Assembly (NCBI RefSeq): GCF_052114085.1
Contig: NZ_JBFREB010000001.1
Coordinates: 310,001-374,000 of the forward strand
DNA: 64,000 nucleotides
Direction of reading: 5' to 3'
Source of the DNA: Leifsonia sp052114085
Lineage (GTDB): Bacteria; Actinomycetota; Actinomycetes; Actinomycetales; Microbacteriaceae
Below the pieces are notes generated by a model. It saw only the letters and a list, made by a program, of their open reading frames with translations. It had not been told where the DNA came from and searched no databases. The translations under genes and the position numbers were made by a program. Positions 50,645 through 59,079 of the stretch are shown piece after piece (position 1 is the stretch's first letter; every line of letters begins with the position of its first letter).

Positions 50645-51997
50645 ATGCTCTCGTTCTTCCAGTCGGTGTCTTTGATCCTGACCGTGCTCTTCCTCACATA
50701 TGTGGTGATGATCGTGGTGCCGTACCTGCGTCATAAGCCGTCCCCGGAGGGTGATGCGGACGCCTTCGAGTGGCACGCGTTCATCCCGTGCCGTGATGAG
50801 CAATCGGTGATCGGCACCACGATCACTCGGGCGCGGGCGACGTTTCCCAACATGCACGTGTGGGTGGTCGACGACGACAGTGAGGATGACACCGCACGGA
50901 TCGTGCAGTCCCATGCCGACCATGATCCGTTCGTGCACCTGGTGCAGCGTCGGCGGCCTCAGGCTCGCACCGGCAAGGGTGACGCGCTGAACGCGGCATA
51001 CGCGCAACTGGACGACTGGTTGCCCGAGGGAACCGACCGGGCGGGCGTGATCGTCGTGGTCGTGGACGCGGACGGGGAACTGGCCGCGAACGCGTTGACA
51101 GCAGTCGCAGCGGAGGACGTCTTCGCCGACCCCGAGGTGGGAGCTGCCCAGGTCACGGTCTGGATGAAGAACCGCGGCGACCGCACCCCGTACCCGGGTC
51201 GCAACCGGATCGCGAACGGGTTCGCGTCCTGGCTGCTCCGGTTGCAGGATGTGGAGTTCCGCACTGTGATCCTCGCCATGCAGGCGCTGCGGTCGAAGAC
51301 CGGCACGGTGGGGATGGGCGGCAACGGCCAGTTCACCCGGCTGTCCGTGCTGGACGCTGTCCACGAACACTACGGGGCTCCGTGGCACGGGTCGCTGCTG
51401 GAGGACTACGAACTGGGTCTGCACGTCATCTTCGCCGGCTACCAGAACCGGCAGGTGGACAACACTCACGTCTCCCAGGAAGCTCTCCCCAGCCTGCCCC
51501 GGTTCATCACCCAGCGGGGCCGGTGGGCGCAGGGCGTGATGCAGTGCGTGAAGTACCTCCCGCAGATCCTTCGCTCCCGCCAGTTCGACGCCGCAGGCGC
51601 CCTGGAGGCCGCCTACTTCCTCACCCTCCCGTTCGTTCAGATCGTCGGATTCTTCGCGTTCTTCGCCCTCGTGATTGGTCAGGCCTACGGGATCGCCACA
51701 GACCCGGTGCTGCTGCAGGGCTGGCTGCAGAACCTGTGGGGCCTGCTCGCGATCGGGCTGGTGTTCGGGATCGGCCCGTTCATGATCTGGGGACCGATCT
51801 ACAAAATTCGGTGCGAACCCGACATCAGCTGGCCGCACGCGCTGTGGATCGGGGTGAGCGTGTGGCTCTTCCAGTTCTACGTCATGGTGTCCATCTTCAA
51901 GGCCTGCTTCCGAATCATCCGACGCCGCAACGGCTGGGCGAAAACCCGCCGCAACGCGGACGTCCCCGCCGCCGGCACCATTGCCATCGAAAACTAG
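50645..51997 (+). CDS. Processive family-2 glycosyltransferase, locus B
   Basis: A 450-residue membrane glycosyltransferase, gapless paralogue of 42056-43408. The N-terminal span is residues 4-27. Catalytic motifs are DDD at 76-78, DAD at 141-143, GGNGQFTR at about 225-232, ED at 253-254 and QRGRW at 290-294. Three or more C-terminal spans (about 310-420) would form the polymer channel, as in poly-GlcNAc and hyaluronan synthases. The ATG at 50645 matches the start of the paralogue; an in-frame GTG at 50612 would add 11 residues. The product is probably a HexNAc polymer or a glycan put on the sorted protein. Confidence 0.92.
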   Translation: MLSFFQSVSLILTVLFLTYVVMIVVPYLRHKPSPEGDADAFEWHAFIPCRDEQSVIGTTITRARATFPNMHVWVVDDDSEDDTARIVQSHADHDPFVHLVQRRRPQARTGKGDALNAAYAQLDDWLPEGTDRAGVIVVVVDADGELAANALTAVAAEDVFADPEVGAAQVTVWMKNRGDRTPYPGRNRIANGFASWLLRLQDVEFRTVILAMQALRSKTGTVGMGGNGQFTRLSVLDAVHEHYGAPWHGSLLEDYELGLHVIFAGYQNRQVDNTHVSQEALPSLPRFITQRGRWAQGVMQCVKYLPQILRSRQFDAAGALEAAYFLTLPFVQIVGFFAFFALVIGQAYGIATDPVLLQGWLQNLWGLLAIGLVFGIGPFMIWGPIYKIRCEPDISWPHALWIGVSVWLFQFYVMVSIFKACFRIIRRRNGWAKTRRNADVPAAGTIAIEN

Positions 51998-52010
51998 GGA
52001 GAACCACCCC

Positions 52011-52664
52011 ATGACCACCATCGCACCAAGCCGCCGCAACACCCGCAGGCTCCGCGCCACCACCCCCGTCACCCTCGCCGGCCACACCGTCGCCCAGCTG
52101 CTGCTCAACGCCGGCACCATCGCCGTCGCCGGATGGATCCTCTGGTCGACAGCGGGCACCTCCGTCATCGACGGCACGGTATCCGGCCAACTCGGATTCC
52201 TCGCCATCCTCATCACCGGCGTCGCCGCTCAGGCGCTGCTCACGCAGCGACTCCATGCCGCATCACGCATCGGGCTCCCCGCATTCCTGATCACCACCGC
52301 CGCCGCGCAAGCCGCCATCCCGGTCGCCCTGCTCGCGGCCACCGGCCTGACAGAGAACTACTACCTGGCCTGGCTGGCCACCCTGGCAACCTTCACGCTG
52401 CTCGTCGCATCCATCTTCCGACTGCTCACCGCCGCCGTCGCGCCAAGCTCAGGTTCGGGCACGGCCCAGCACACCCGTCACCCGATCACGCAGGGCGCCA
52501 CCGCGCTGTTCACCCTCGCCGTCGCCGTCGTCGCCCTGATCGCCACCGCCAACGTCCACGAGTGGAGCGCGCCCCTGATCAACGGACTCCTCCTCCTCAC
52601 CGGCGTCGGCACCCTCTGCGGCTACCTCACCTCACTCATCCTCGCCCGCACCTGGCACCGCTAA
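52011..52664 (+). CDS. Uncharacterised multi-spanning protein, exosortase locus B
   Basis: A 217-residue polytopic protein with about six or seven spans, paralogous to 41346-42023. Shared features are GWILWSTAGTSVIDGTVSGQ, LATLATFTLLVASIFRLL and NVHEWSAPLINGLLLLTGVG. It has an Arg-rich cytosolic start (PSRRNTRRLR). It follows the glycosyltransferase by 13 bases with a ribosome binding site AGGGAGAA. No domain of known function is recognised; the conserved pairing suggests it works with the synthase. Confidence 0.82.
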   Translation: MTTIAPSRRNTRRLRATTPVTLAGHTVAQLLLNAGTIAVAGWILWSTAGTSVIDGTVSGQLGFLAILITGVAAQALLTQRLHAASRIGLPAFLITTAAAQAAIPVALLAATGLTENYYLAWLATLATFTLLVASIFRLLTAAVAPSSGSGTAQHTRHPITQGATALFTLAVAVVALIATANVHEWSAPLINGLLLLTGVGTLCGYLTSLILARTWHR

Positions 52665-52798
52665 CCGCCGGGTTTGCTACGGATGTTTCGCGCAGCGGTA
52701 CCGAGCGCTGAGCCTCAGCCACGTAGCGCACGCGAAGCGCTCATATTTTGGATGTGTCGCCGACAACCGTCCATTCGGTACGTCCTGGGAGGAGAATC

Positions 52799-53911
52799 AT
52801 GACCCGATCGAAAGATGTCGCTGTCGTCTTCGGCACCCGCCCGGAGATCATCAAGCTCGCCCCGGTAATCCGCCGGCTCGGCGACCGTGCGCTGACCATC
52901 CACACCGGGCAGCACTACGACGAAGAGTTGTCCGGACGGTTTCTCGAACAGGCCGGGATCGGCCAGCCCGACGTCATCCTGAGCGGAGTCGGCGGAAACA
53001 ACCGGGCCACGCAGATCGCGACAGCCCTCAAAGCGCTCAGCGAACAATTCCGTCTCCGGCGCCCCAGCTCCGTGATCGTTCAGGGCGACACCAACGCCGT
53101 GGCGGCCGGCGCGCTAGCGGCGAACATCGCCGGGATCCCCCTCGTCCACATCGAGGCGGGACTGCGCTCAGGCGACCGGGCCATGCCGGAAGAGATCAAC
53201 CGGCTCCTCGTCGGAGTTCTCGCCGACATGCACTGCGCGGCAACCGGCCACAACGCCGAGAACCTCCGACGGGAAGGAATTCCCGAGCACAAGATCGTCG
53301 TCACCGGCAACACGATCGTCGAAGCCACCGTGGACGCACTCGCGCTCGCACACGCCAGCGACTCGATAGACGACTACTTCCCCGGCCGGACGACCCCCAG
53401 CCGATTCGTGCTCGCCACGATCCACCGCCCGGAGAACACCGACACACCCGAAGCGCTCGAGCGCGTCCTCAGCGGCCTGGCCGAGATCGACATTCCGGTG
53501 CTGTTCCTGATCCACCCCCGCACCCGCGCAGCCATCACCCGGCACGGGCTGGACCGCTACCTCGAGCACCTCATCACTGCCCCCTCGGTCGGGCACACGG
53601 AACTGCTCAGCCTCGCCCGCACGGCCACGCTGCTCATCTCCGACTCCGGCGGCTTCCAGGAGGAGTGCACCGTCCTCGGCAAACCCCTCCTCGTGATCCG
53701 CCGGTCGACCGAACGCCCCGAATCGGTCACCGCGGGATTTGCCCGCCTCATCACACCGGACCTGCCCATCGCGGCCACCGCGAACGCTGTCCTCAACGCC
53801 CTGCCCACCGGGCTCGACCAGATTCCGTCACCGTACGGCGACACCCACGCCAGCACCCGCATCACCGAAATCGCCGTCACGCTCGCCGACACTGGCGCAC
53901 ATACCGTCTAG
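52799..53911 (+). CDS. wecB: Non-hydrolysing UDP-GlcNAc 2-epimerase, locus B
   Basis: A 370-residue paralogue of the locus A epimerase. It shows VVFGTRPEIIKLAPVIRRLG, IHTGQHYDEELSG, VIVQGDTNAVAAGALAANIA, HIEAGLRSGDRAMPEEINR, LATIHRPENTDTPEAL and LLISDSGGFQEECTVLGKP. The Asp, Glu and His residues of the catalytic site are retained. The ATG at 52799 has GGGAGGAGAA upstream. A 134-base gap with an AT-rich patch precedes it, so it may have its own promoter. It supplies UDP-ManNAc, implying a ManNAc-containing product. Confidence 0.94.
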   Translation: MTRSKDVAVVFGTRPEIIKLAPVIRRLGDRALTIHTGQHYDEELSGRFLEQAGIGQPDVILSGVGGNNRATQIATALKALSEQFRLRRPSSVIVQGDTNAVAAGALAANIAGIPLVHIEAGLRSGDRAMPEEINRLLVGVLADMHCAATGHNAENLRREGIPEHKIVVTGNTIVEATVDALALAHASDSIDDYFPGRTTPSRFVLATIHRPENTDTPEALERVLSGLAEIDIPVLFLIHPRTRAAITRHGLDRYLEHLITAPSVGHTELLSLARTATLLISDSGGFQEECTVLGKPLLVIRRSTERPESVTAGFARLITPDLPIAATANAVLNALPTGLDQIPSPYGDTHASTRITEIAVTLADTGAHTV

Positions 53912-54103
53912 CGAGACGAACACGCCACTACCTACATTGACGAGCAAGCGTTGCCGAGACGCCCCCGGGGCGGCCCGACAGGCCGAAGCTTCACTGGTGG
54001 ATGGAGACCACGTTGAACGGCACCGAATGACTTCCGACACAAAGTATTCGGCTCCTACACAGATGGCGGCCTGTGACCGCGCCGGCAGGAGGCCGTTCCC
54101 GCA

Positions 54104-56659
54104 ATGAGCACACGAGAACAGCTGACGACCCGGACTGTTTCGCTCATCCTGGGCGGAAACAGCATCGAAATCACGGGTGACCGCGGAAGCGGACGCACAC
54201 ACTTCCTCGCACAAATTCAACGCGAGCTACTCAACCGAGAATGGCGCACCCTCCTGGTACGCGGAGTCGAACCGCTGCGATCCGCGCCGCTGTCCTCCCT
54301 CGCCCTCGCGGGAATCGCAACCGCTCGGGAGGCGCGGGCATCATCGGTGGCGGCCGTGGTCGAAGAACTCATCGAGAAGCTGTCGCCCGGGCCCGCGGCC
54401 CTGTTGGTCGATGACTGGCACGAACTCGACGAGATCAGCTGGGGGGCGGTTGCTGCCGCCAGTAGCGCAACGGGAGCACCGATCATCCTCGTCCGCCCAC
54501 GAGAGTCCCTGTCGCTCAGAGCGTCCGACGGCATAGCGAGTCACAACCTCGGACGTCGGCTTGAGGTGCCGCTTCCGCCGCTGCGCTTCGACGAATTCGA
54601 GCGGGCCCTGGTCGCGCACGGCGGGCAGCGAGTAGACCCCTCCTCGCTGAGTCAACTCTTCGCCCTCTCAGCCGGAAACATCGGCATCGGAATGGCGATC
54701 TTCGACGCCGCCGCAGCAGAAGGAAAGATCGAGCGCACAGACGCGCAGTGGGTCGCCAGCGGCGACCTGTGGTGCGAAAGTCTCGGGCTCGTGGTGGAGG
54801 GGATGCTGAGCACGCTGGATGCGTCGCTGGTCGAGGCGCTCGAGCTCGTCGCCTTCGTCGGCACCGTCGACGTGGACGCCCTGCGCCCTGCCCTGGACGG
54901 TCGAACGTTCGAACAGCTCGAAGCGCGCGGCCTGATCGCGACGGTTCCGTCCGGTCAGCGCCTGCTCGTCACGGTTGTGCCTCCGCTTGTCGTCGAGTAT
55001 TTCCGCGCGTCGCCGCGGATGATCCGTCGCATGCGACTCCTCGACCAGGTCAAGCAGATCCAACCCACCGGCCAGACGGTCCCGAGCCTCGACCCCGCCC
55101 TCGGGCGCCGAGACGTCCACGCTGCCCAGTTCGTGCGCGTCGTCCACGACCGGTTGCGCGTACGCCACCTCGTCGCACAGAAAGAGTGGGCCCTCAACCC
55201 GCAAGCATCAGCCGCGGTCGCGTACGCGGAGGCGACAATTCGAATGGCGCTGCCCGATTCCGTCGTCGACGCCGTCCTCACGGAGACCGCCAACGCGCCA
55301 GTCGACAATGTCGAAGCGGGCATCGAGTGGATCTGCCTCAAGGCGGAACACCGTGCATTTCACCACGATGAAGCCTTGAACTCGGTCCAAGCACTCCGTG
55401 CCGCTGCTGCCGCTCACGGCCGGCACGGCGGGACGCTTCTCGCAAAAGCGGTGCAACTCGAGCACGGGCTACTGGGAAACGGTGACCTCACCACCCTCGT
55501 GGATCCGGACGACGAAGAGCTCCCGCTCTCCGTCCGGGTGGCAACGCACCGCACCCTCGCCCTCGTTCACAGCTCCCGCGGGAACCTGGACGCCTCCACG
55601 CGTCACCTGGAAGTGGCGGAGGAACTGGACGCCACCGTCAGCCTCGCCGACGAGATCGTCGCCGGCATGAACCACCTCCTGTCCGGCGCGGTGCAAGACG
55701 CCACCACCATCGCGGCCCGCGGGTGGGACATCGCCCGGGCTCAGCTGGAACCAGAGCGGATGCGCGCCTTCGGCTTCCTGCTCTCGATGTGTGGAATGTT
55801 CGCGGGACGATACTCGGACGTAGACGAAATCATCGAACGGGTCAAAGCACTCGGGGACCCCGTTTCCGTCCCCCCGTTCGCGGACAGGGACCTCTCCGTG
55901 ATCGCCAGCGTCCTCGCCTCCCGCCGGGGGCACCGCAGGGCCGCGGAGCGACTACTGGACGAAGCAGAACGATTCGGCCTCCCCGACGGACCCTTCCCCG
56001 GCAGCAACCCGAGCTGGGCCAGCGCCCAACTCATCGCCGGCGCCGGCAACCATGAGCAAGCGGTCACTCACCTCGTCCAGGCGGCGGACGCCCTGTGGGA
56101 CCGGGGCGCTCTCGCCGCTGCGGCACTGGGCTACCTGGCAGCGCTCGAGATCGATCCGACCCCACACCGTCTCACTGCTCTCCAGCCCCGCATCGCGGCC
56201 GTCGCGATACCCCTCGTTCTCGACCAGCTCGGCTATCTCACCGCCCTCATCCAGCGCGACGCCGAGGAGGTCGCGGCCTCCGCCGCGACACTCGAAACAT
56301 CGGGCAGGTACGGGCTGGCTTTGACCGCGTATCGCGAAGCCATACGCCTGCACGCCGACCAGGGCACTCGGGATCGGGCCGCGCAGCTGGAGCAGTACCT
56401 GAAGCAGCTGGAGCTGAACCTCAAGCCGCAACGAATCGAATCCGTCCGGTTCCGACCGGACTTCGTGGAACTGACCGACCGGGAGGAACAGATCGCGCGG
56501 CTGGCCGCAGCGGCACTGAGCAACCAGCAGATCGCCACGGAACTCGTCCTCTCCGTGCGCACGGTCGAGAGTCATCTTCATCGTGCGATGCGGAAGTGCG
56601 GGGCGCAGCGTCGCGGCGAATTGGCGGAGTTCTTCGACCGCCATGACCGCAAAGGCTGA
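54104..56659 (+). CDS. Large LuxR-family STAND regulator, locus B
   Basis: An 851-residue regulator of the MalT/LAL type. The N-terminus is an AAA/STAND ATPase with a variant Walker A, GDRGSGRT at residues 25-32, in which the usual Lys is Arg31, and Walker B ALLVDDW at about 99-105. A long helical-repeat region of TPR type runs through about residues 300-770. The C-terminal LuxR helix-turn-helix is LTDREEQIARLAAAALSNQQ then IATELVLSVRTVESHLHRAM (about 790-830). It follows wecB of locus B by 192 bases and has GGCAGGAGG upstream. It probably senses a signal and switches the surface locus. Confidence 0.92.
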   Translation: MSTREQLTTRTVSLILGGNSIEITGDRGSGRTHFLAQIQRELLNREWRTLLVRGVEPLRSAPLSSLALAGIATAREARASSVAAVVEELIEKLSPGPAALLVDDWHELDEISWGAVAAASSATGAPIILVRPRESLSLRASDGIASHNLGRRLEVPLPPLRFDEFERALVAHGGQRVDPSSLSQLFALSAGNIGIGMAIFDAAAAEGKIERTDAQWVASGDLWCESLGLVVEGMLSTLDASLVEALELVAFVGTVDVDALRPALDGRTFEQLEARGLIATVPSGQRLLVTVVPPLVVEYFRASPRMIRRMRLLDQVKQIQPTGQTVPSLDPALGRRDVHAAQFVRVVHDRLRVRHLVAQKEWALNPQASAAVAYAEATIRMALPDSVVDAVLTETANAPVDNVEAGIEWICLKAEHRAFHHDEALNSVQALRAAAAAHGRHGGTLLAKAVQLEHGLLGNGDLTTLVDPDDEELPLSVRVATHRTLALVHSSRGNLDASTRHLEVAEELDATVSLADEIVAGMNHLLSGAVQDATTIAARGWDIARAQLEPERMRAFGFLLSMCGMFAGRYSDVDEIIERVKALGDPVSVPPFADRDLSVIASVLASRRGHRRAAERLLDEAERFGLPDGPFPGSNPSWASAQLIAGAGNHEQAVTHLVQAADALWDRGALAAAALGYLAALEIDPTPHRLTALQPRIAAVAIPLVLDQLGYLTALIQRDAEEVAASAATLETSGRYGLALTAYREAIRLHADQGTRDRAAQLEQYLKQLELNLKPQRIESVRFRPDFVELTDREEQIARLAAAALSNQQIATELVLSVRTVESHLHRAMRKCGAQRRGELAEFFDRHDRKG

Positions 56660-56750
56660 CGCCCACTCGCCCCGATTCGAGTTGGCCCTCCCGCGCGTGG
56701 CACCCTTGTCAGGGTCGTCCGAAGTGGCGGCACGACGGGCGGGAGACACG

Positions 56751-57527
56751 ATGAGCGTGAGTGCGGGACGACAGCAAGACCTGACCCTCCTCCTGATGCT
56801 CGCGCTCACCTTCTCCACCGGGATCGTGGATGCGGTCGGCTACCTCGGACTGGACAAGGTCTTCGCCGGCAACATGACCGGCAACGTCGTCGTGCTCGGG
56901 ATGGCGCTGGCCGGCGCCGAAGGCCTGCCCTGGGTGGGACCGCTGCTGGCGCTGTTCGCCTTCATGGCCGGCGCGGTGATCGGCGGGCGGACGCTGCGCC
57001 GCGAGACGACCGGGTGGAACACCCGCACCAGCTGGTCGTTCACCGCCGTGGCCGCCGCCCTCGCGGTACTCACGGTGGCCACTCTGGTCACGGGAGGCGT
57101 CCCGCCGAAGCCATGGGAGGTCGCGGTCACCTCGTTCCTCGCCGCCACGATGGGCTTCCAGGCGGCCGTCGCCCGGCACCTGGCGGTCAAGGATGTGACG
57201 ACTGTCGTCGTAACCTCCACCATCACGGGTCTCGCCGCGGACTCCCGGCTGGCGGGCGGCTCCGGGCAGCCGTGGCGCCGCCGGGCCGCGGCCGTCGTGC
57301 TGATCGCCCTCGGGGCGCTCGTGGGCGCGGCCCTGCTGCAGGTGCACATCGCGCTGCCGCTCGGGCTGGCCGCGATCATCAGTGCCGGAGCGGCCGTGTT
57401 GGGGCACATCGCCGCCCACGAGGCGCGGGGGAGCTCACCCGGCAGCGCTCCCGGCGGCGCTCCCGGCGCCGCTCCCGCGAGCGCTCCCCTCAGCGGGAAG
57501 CCTCCGACGGCGCCCCCTCGCGCGTGA
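56751..57527 (+). CDS. YoaK/DUF1275-family membrane protein
   Basis: A 258-residue protein with about six spans. The hallmark N-terminus is LTFSTGIVDAVGYLGLDKVF then AGNMTGNVVVLGMALAG, as in the DUF1275 family. The later FLAATMGFQAAVARHLAVKD and TTVVVTSTITGLAADSRLAG also match. The C-terminus is a Gly/Ala/Pro/Ser-rich low-complexity tail. The function of the family is unknown. ATG at 56751 with CGGGAGACACG; earlier in-frame codons overlap the LuxR gene and look non-coding. The last 38 bases overlap the convergent permease gene. Confidence 0.9.
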   Translation: MSVSAGRQQDLTLLLMLALTFSTGIVDAVGYLGLDKVFAGNMTGNVVVLGMALAGAEGLPWVGPLLALFAFMAGAVIGGRTLRRETTGWNTRTSWSFTAVAAALAVLTVATLVTGGVPPKPWEVAVTSFLAATMGFQAAVARHLAVKDVTTVVVTSTITGLAADSRLAGGSGQPWRRRAAAVVLIALGALVGAALLQVHIALPLGLAAIISAGAAVLGHIAAHEARGSSPGSAPGGAPGAAPASAPLSGKPPTAPPRA

Positions 57528-58887
57528 TGATCGCCGCGTCGCCGTCCTCGTCGAGCTTCACCCGCAGCGGCTTGCGGAAGGCCCGCGTGATGACGAGCAA
57601 GGTGATGATGCCGATCGCCAGCCAGACGACGCCGTAGGTCAGCGCATCCAGGTGCAGGTTGGCCCAGAGGACGCCGGTCAGCACCATCCCGATCGCCGGC
57701 AGGATGATGTTCCGGAGGACCTGCGCGGCACCGCGTCGCTCCCGGCGCCGGACGGCGAAGTGGATGATGACCGTCGCGTTCACGACGGTGAAGGCGATGA
57801 GGGCACCGAAGTTGATCATCGACGACACGAACTCGAGCGTGAATGCGGCCGCGAGCAGCGACACGGCGCCAACGAGGAGCACAGCGGTCGACGGCGTGCG
57901 GAACCTCGGGTGGATGTAGGAGAGAACACGGGAGAGGCGGCCGTTGCCGTTCCGTGCCATGACGTAGATCATCCGCGAGACGCTCGCGTGCGAGGCCAGG
58001 CTCGACGCGACCGCCGCGGCGACGGCGGCCGAGATGAACAGGATCTGGAAGAGCAGACCGCCTGTCTTCAGCGCGATCTCGGGCAGCGTGTCGTCGGTGA
58101 AGTGGAAGCCGGCCAGGGTCGGGAACCGCGACTGTGCGAACCAAGCCGCGACGAAGAAGATGGCTCCGCCGATCAGAAGCGCCAGCACGATAGCGCGCGG
58201 CACGGTGCGGGCGTCCTTCGCCTCCTCCGTGTACATCGTGATCGCGTCGAACCCGATGAACGAGAAGCAGACCACCGTCGCTCCGCCGATCACCGCACCC
58301 AAGTGGACGCCCGAGTGGAGGAGCGGGGCCAGGCTGAACGGCGTGCCGTTGCCTGCGCCCCCATTGAGCGCGGTCCACGTCAGGACGACGAAAACGGCGA
58401 TCAGGACGATCTGGAACACGACCAGGATGCCGTTCACCCGCGAGGTGGACGACATGCTGAACAGGTTCATGGCGGTGATGACCACGACATACCCCACCAC
58501 CCAGATCCAGCCGGGCACCTGAGGGAAGAACGACTCCAGGTAGAGCCGCACGATCAGCGCATTCACCAACGGCAACAGGAGATAGTCGAGCAGCGAGGAC
58601 CAGCCGACGAGGAAGCCGACGTTGGGGTGGATGGTCTCCGACGCGTACGTGTACGCCGAACCGGCCGACGGGAAGACGCGGGTCATCCGTCCGTAGCTGA
58701 TCGCGGTGAAGACCATGGCGACGAGAGCGACGAGGTAGGCGGCGGGCACCACGCCATCGGTCTCGCCCGTGACGATGCCGAAGGTGTCGAAGACGGTCAT
58801 GGGCGTCATGTAGCCGAGGCCGAGTCCTACGATCGACCAGAGGCCGAGGGACCGTCGCAGTGACGTGGGTGCGGAGGTGGAGGGCAC
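57490..58887 (-). CDS. APC-superfamily amino acid/amine permease
   Basis: A 465-residue transporter with about 12 spans. The N-terminus SLGLWSIVGLGLGYMTPMTV is the APC first helix. ATVVCFSFIGFDAITMYTEE is the conserved sixth-helix region (FxGFDxxTxxxEE), and ASHASVSRMIYVMARNGNGR matches the eighth helix. It resembles putrescine/amino acid importers such as PuuP. It is divergent from a flavin amine oxidase gene, so uptake of a polyamine or biogenic amine is likely. Start at 58887 with GAAGGAGCTCG. The 3' end overlaps the convergent YoaK gene. Confidence 0.92.
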   Translation of the reverse strand: MPSTSAPTSLRRSLGLWSIVGLGLGYMTPMTVFDTFGIVTGETDGVVPAAYLVALVAMVFTAISYGRMTRVFPSAGSAYTYASETIHPNVGFLVGWSSLLDYLLLPLVNALIVRLYLESFFPQVPGWIWVVGYVVVITAMNLFSMSSTSRVNGILVVFQIVLIAVFVVLTWTALNGGAGNGTPFSLAPLLHSGVHLGAVIGGATVVCFSFIGFDAITMYTEEAKDARTVPRAIVLALLIGGAIFFVAAWFAQSRFPTLAGFHFTDDTLPEIALKTGGLLFQILFISAAVAAAVASSLASHASVSRMIYVMARNGNGRLSRVLSYIHPRFRTPSTAVLLVGAVSLLAAAFTLEFVSSMINFGALIAFTVVNATVIIHFAVRRRERRGAAQVLRNIILPAIGMVLTGVLWANLHLDALTYGVVWLAIGIITLLVITRAFRKPLRVKLDEDGDAAIITREGAPSEASR

Positions 58888-59079
58888 GCGAGCTCCTTCG
58901 CTCTTGTCGGGGGTCGCATCATCCTAAACGCTGGATGTACGAAATCCGAAGCCGAGACAGCGGATCACATCGTTGAAAGCGCACATCCAGTGAGGATTTA
59001 GTCGAGGAATCCACATTTCGCAGACGGATCCGGTAGTGTGCCCTTCGTCCGAACACCTACTCAAACGGAGCTGATATCA

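Noticed and set aside
59038..59079. Earlier start for the amine oxidase.
   Set aside because: The added 14 residues precede the FAD motif without similarity, and the ATG at 59080 has its own CGGAG site.
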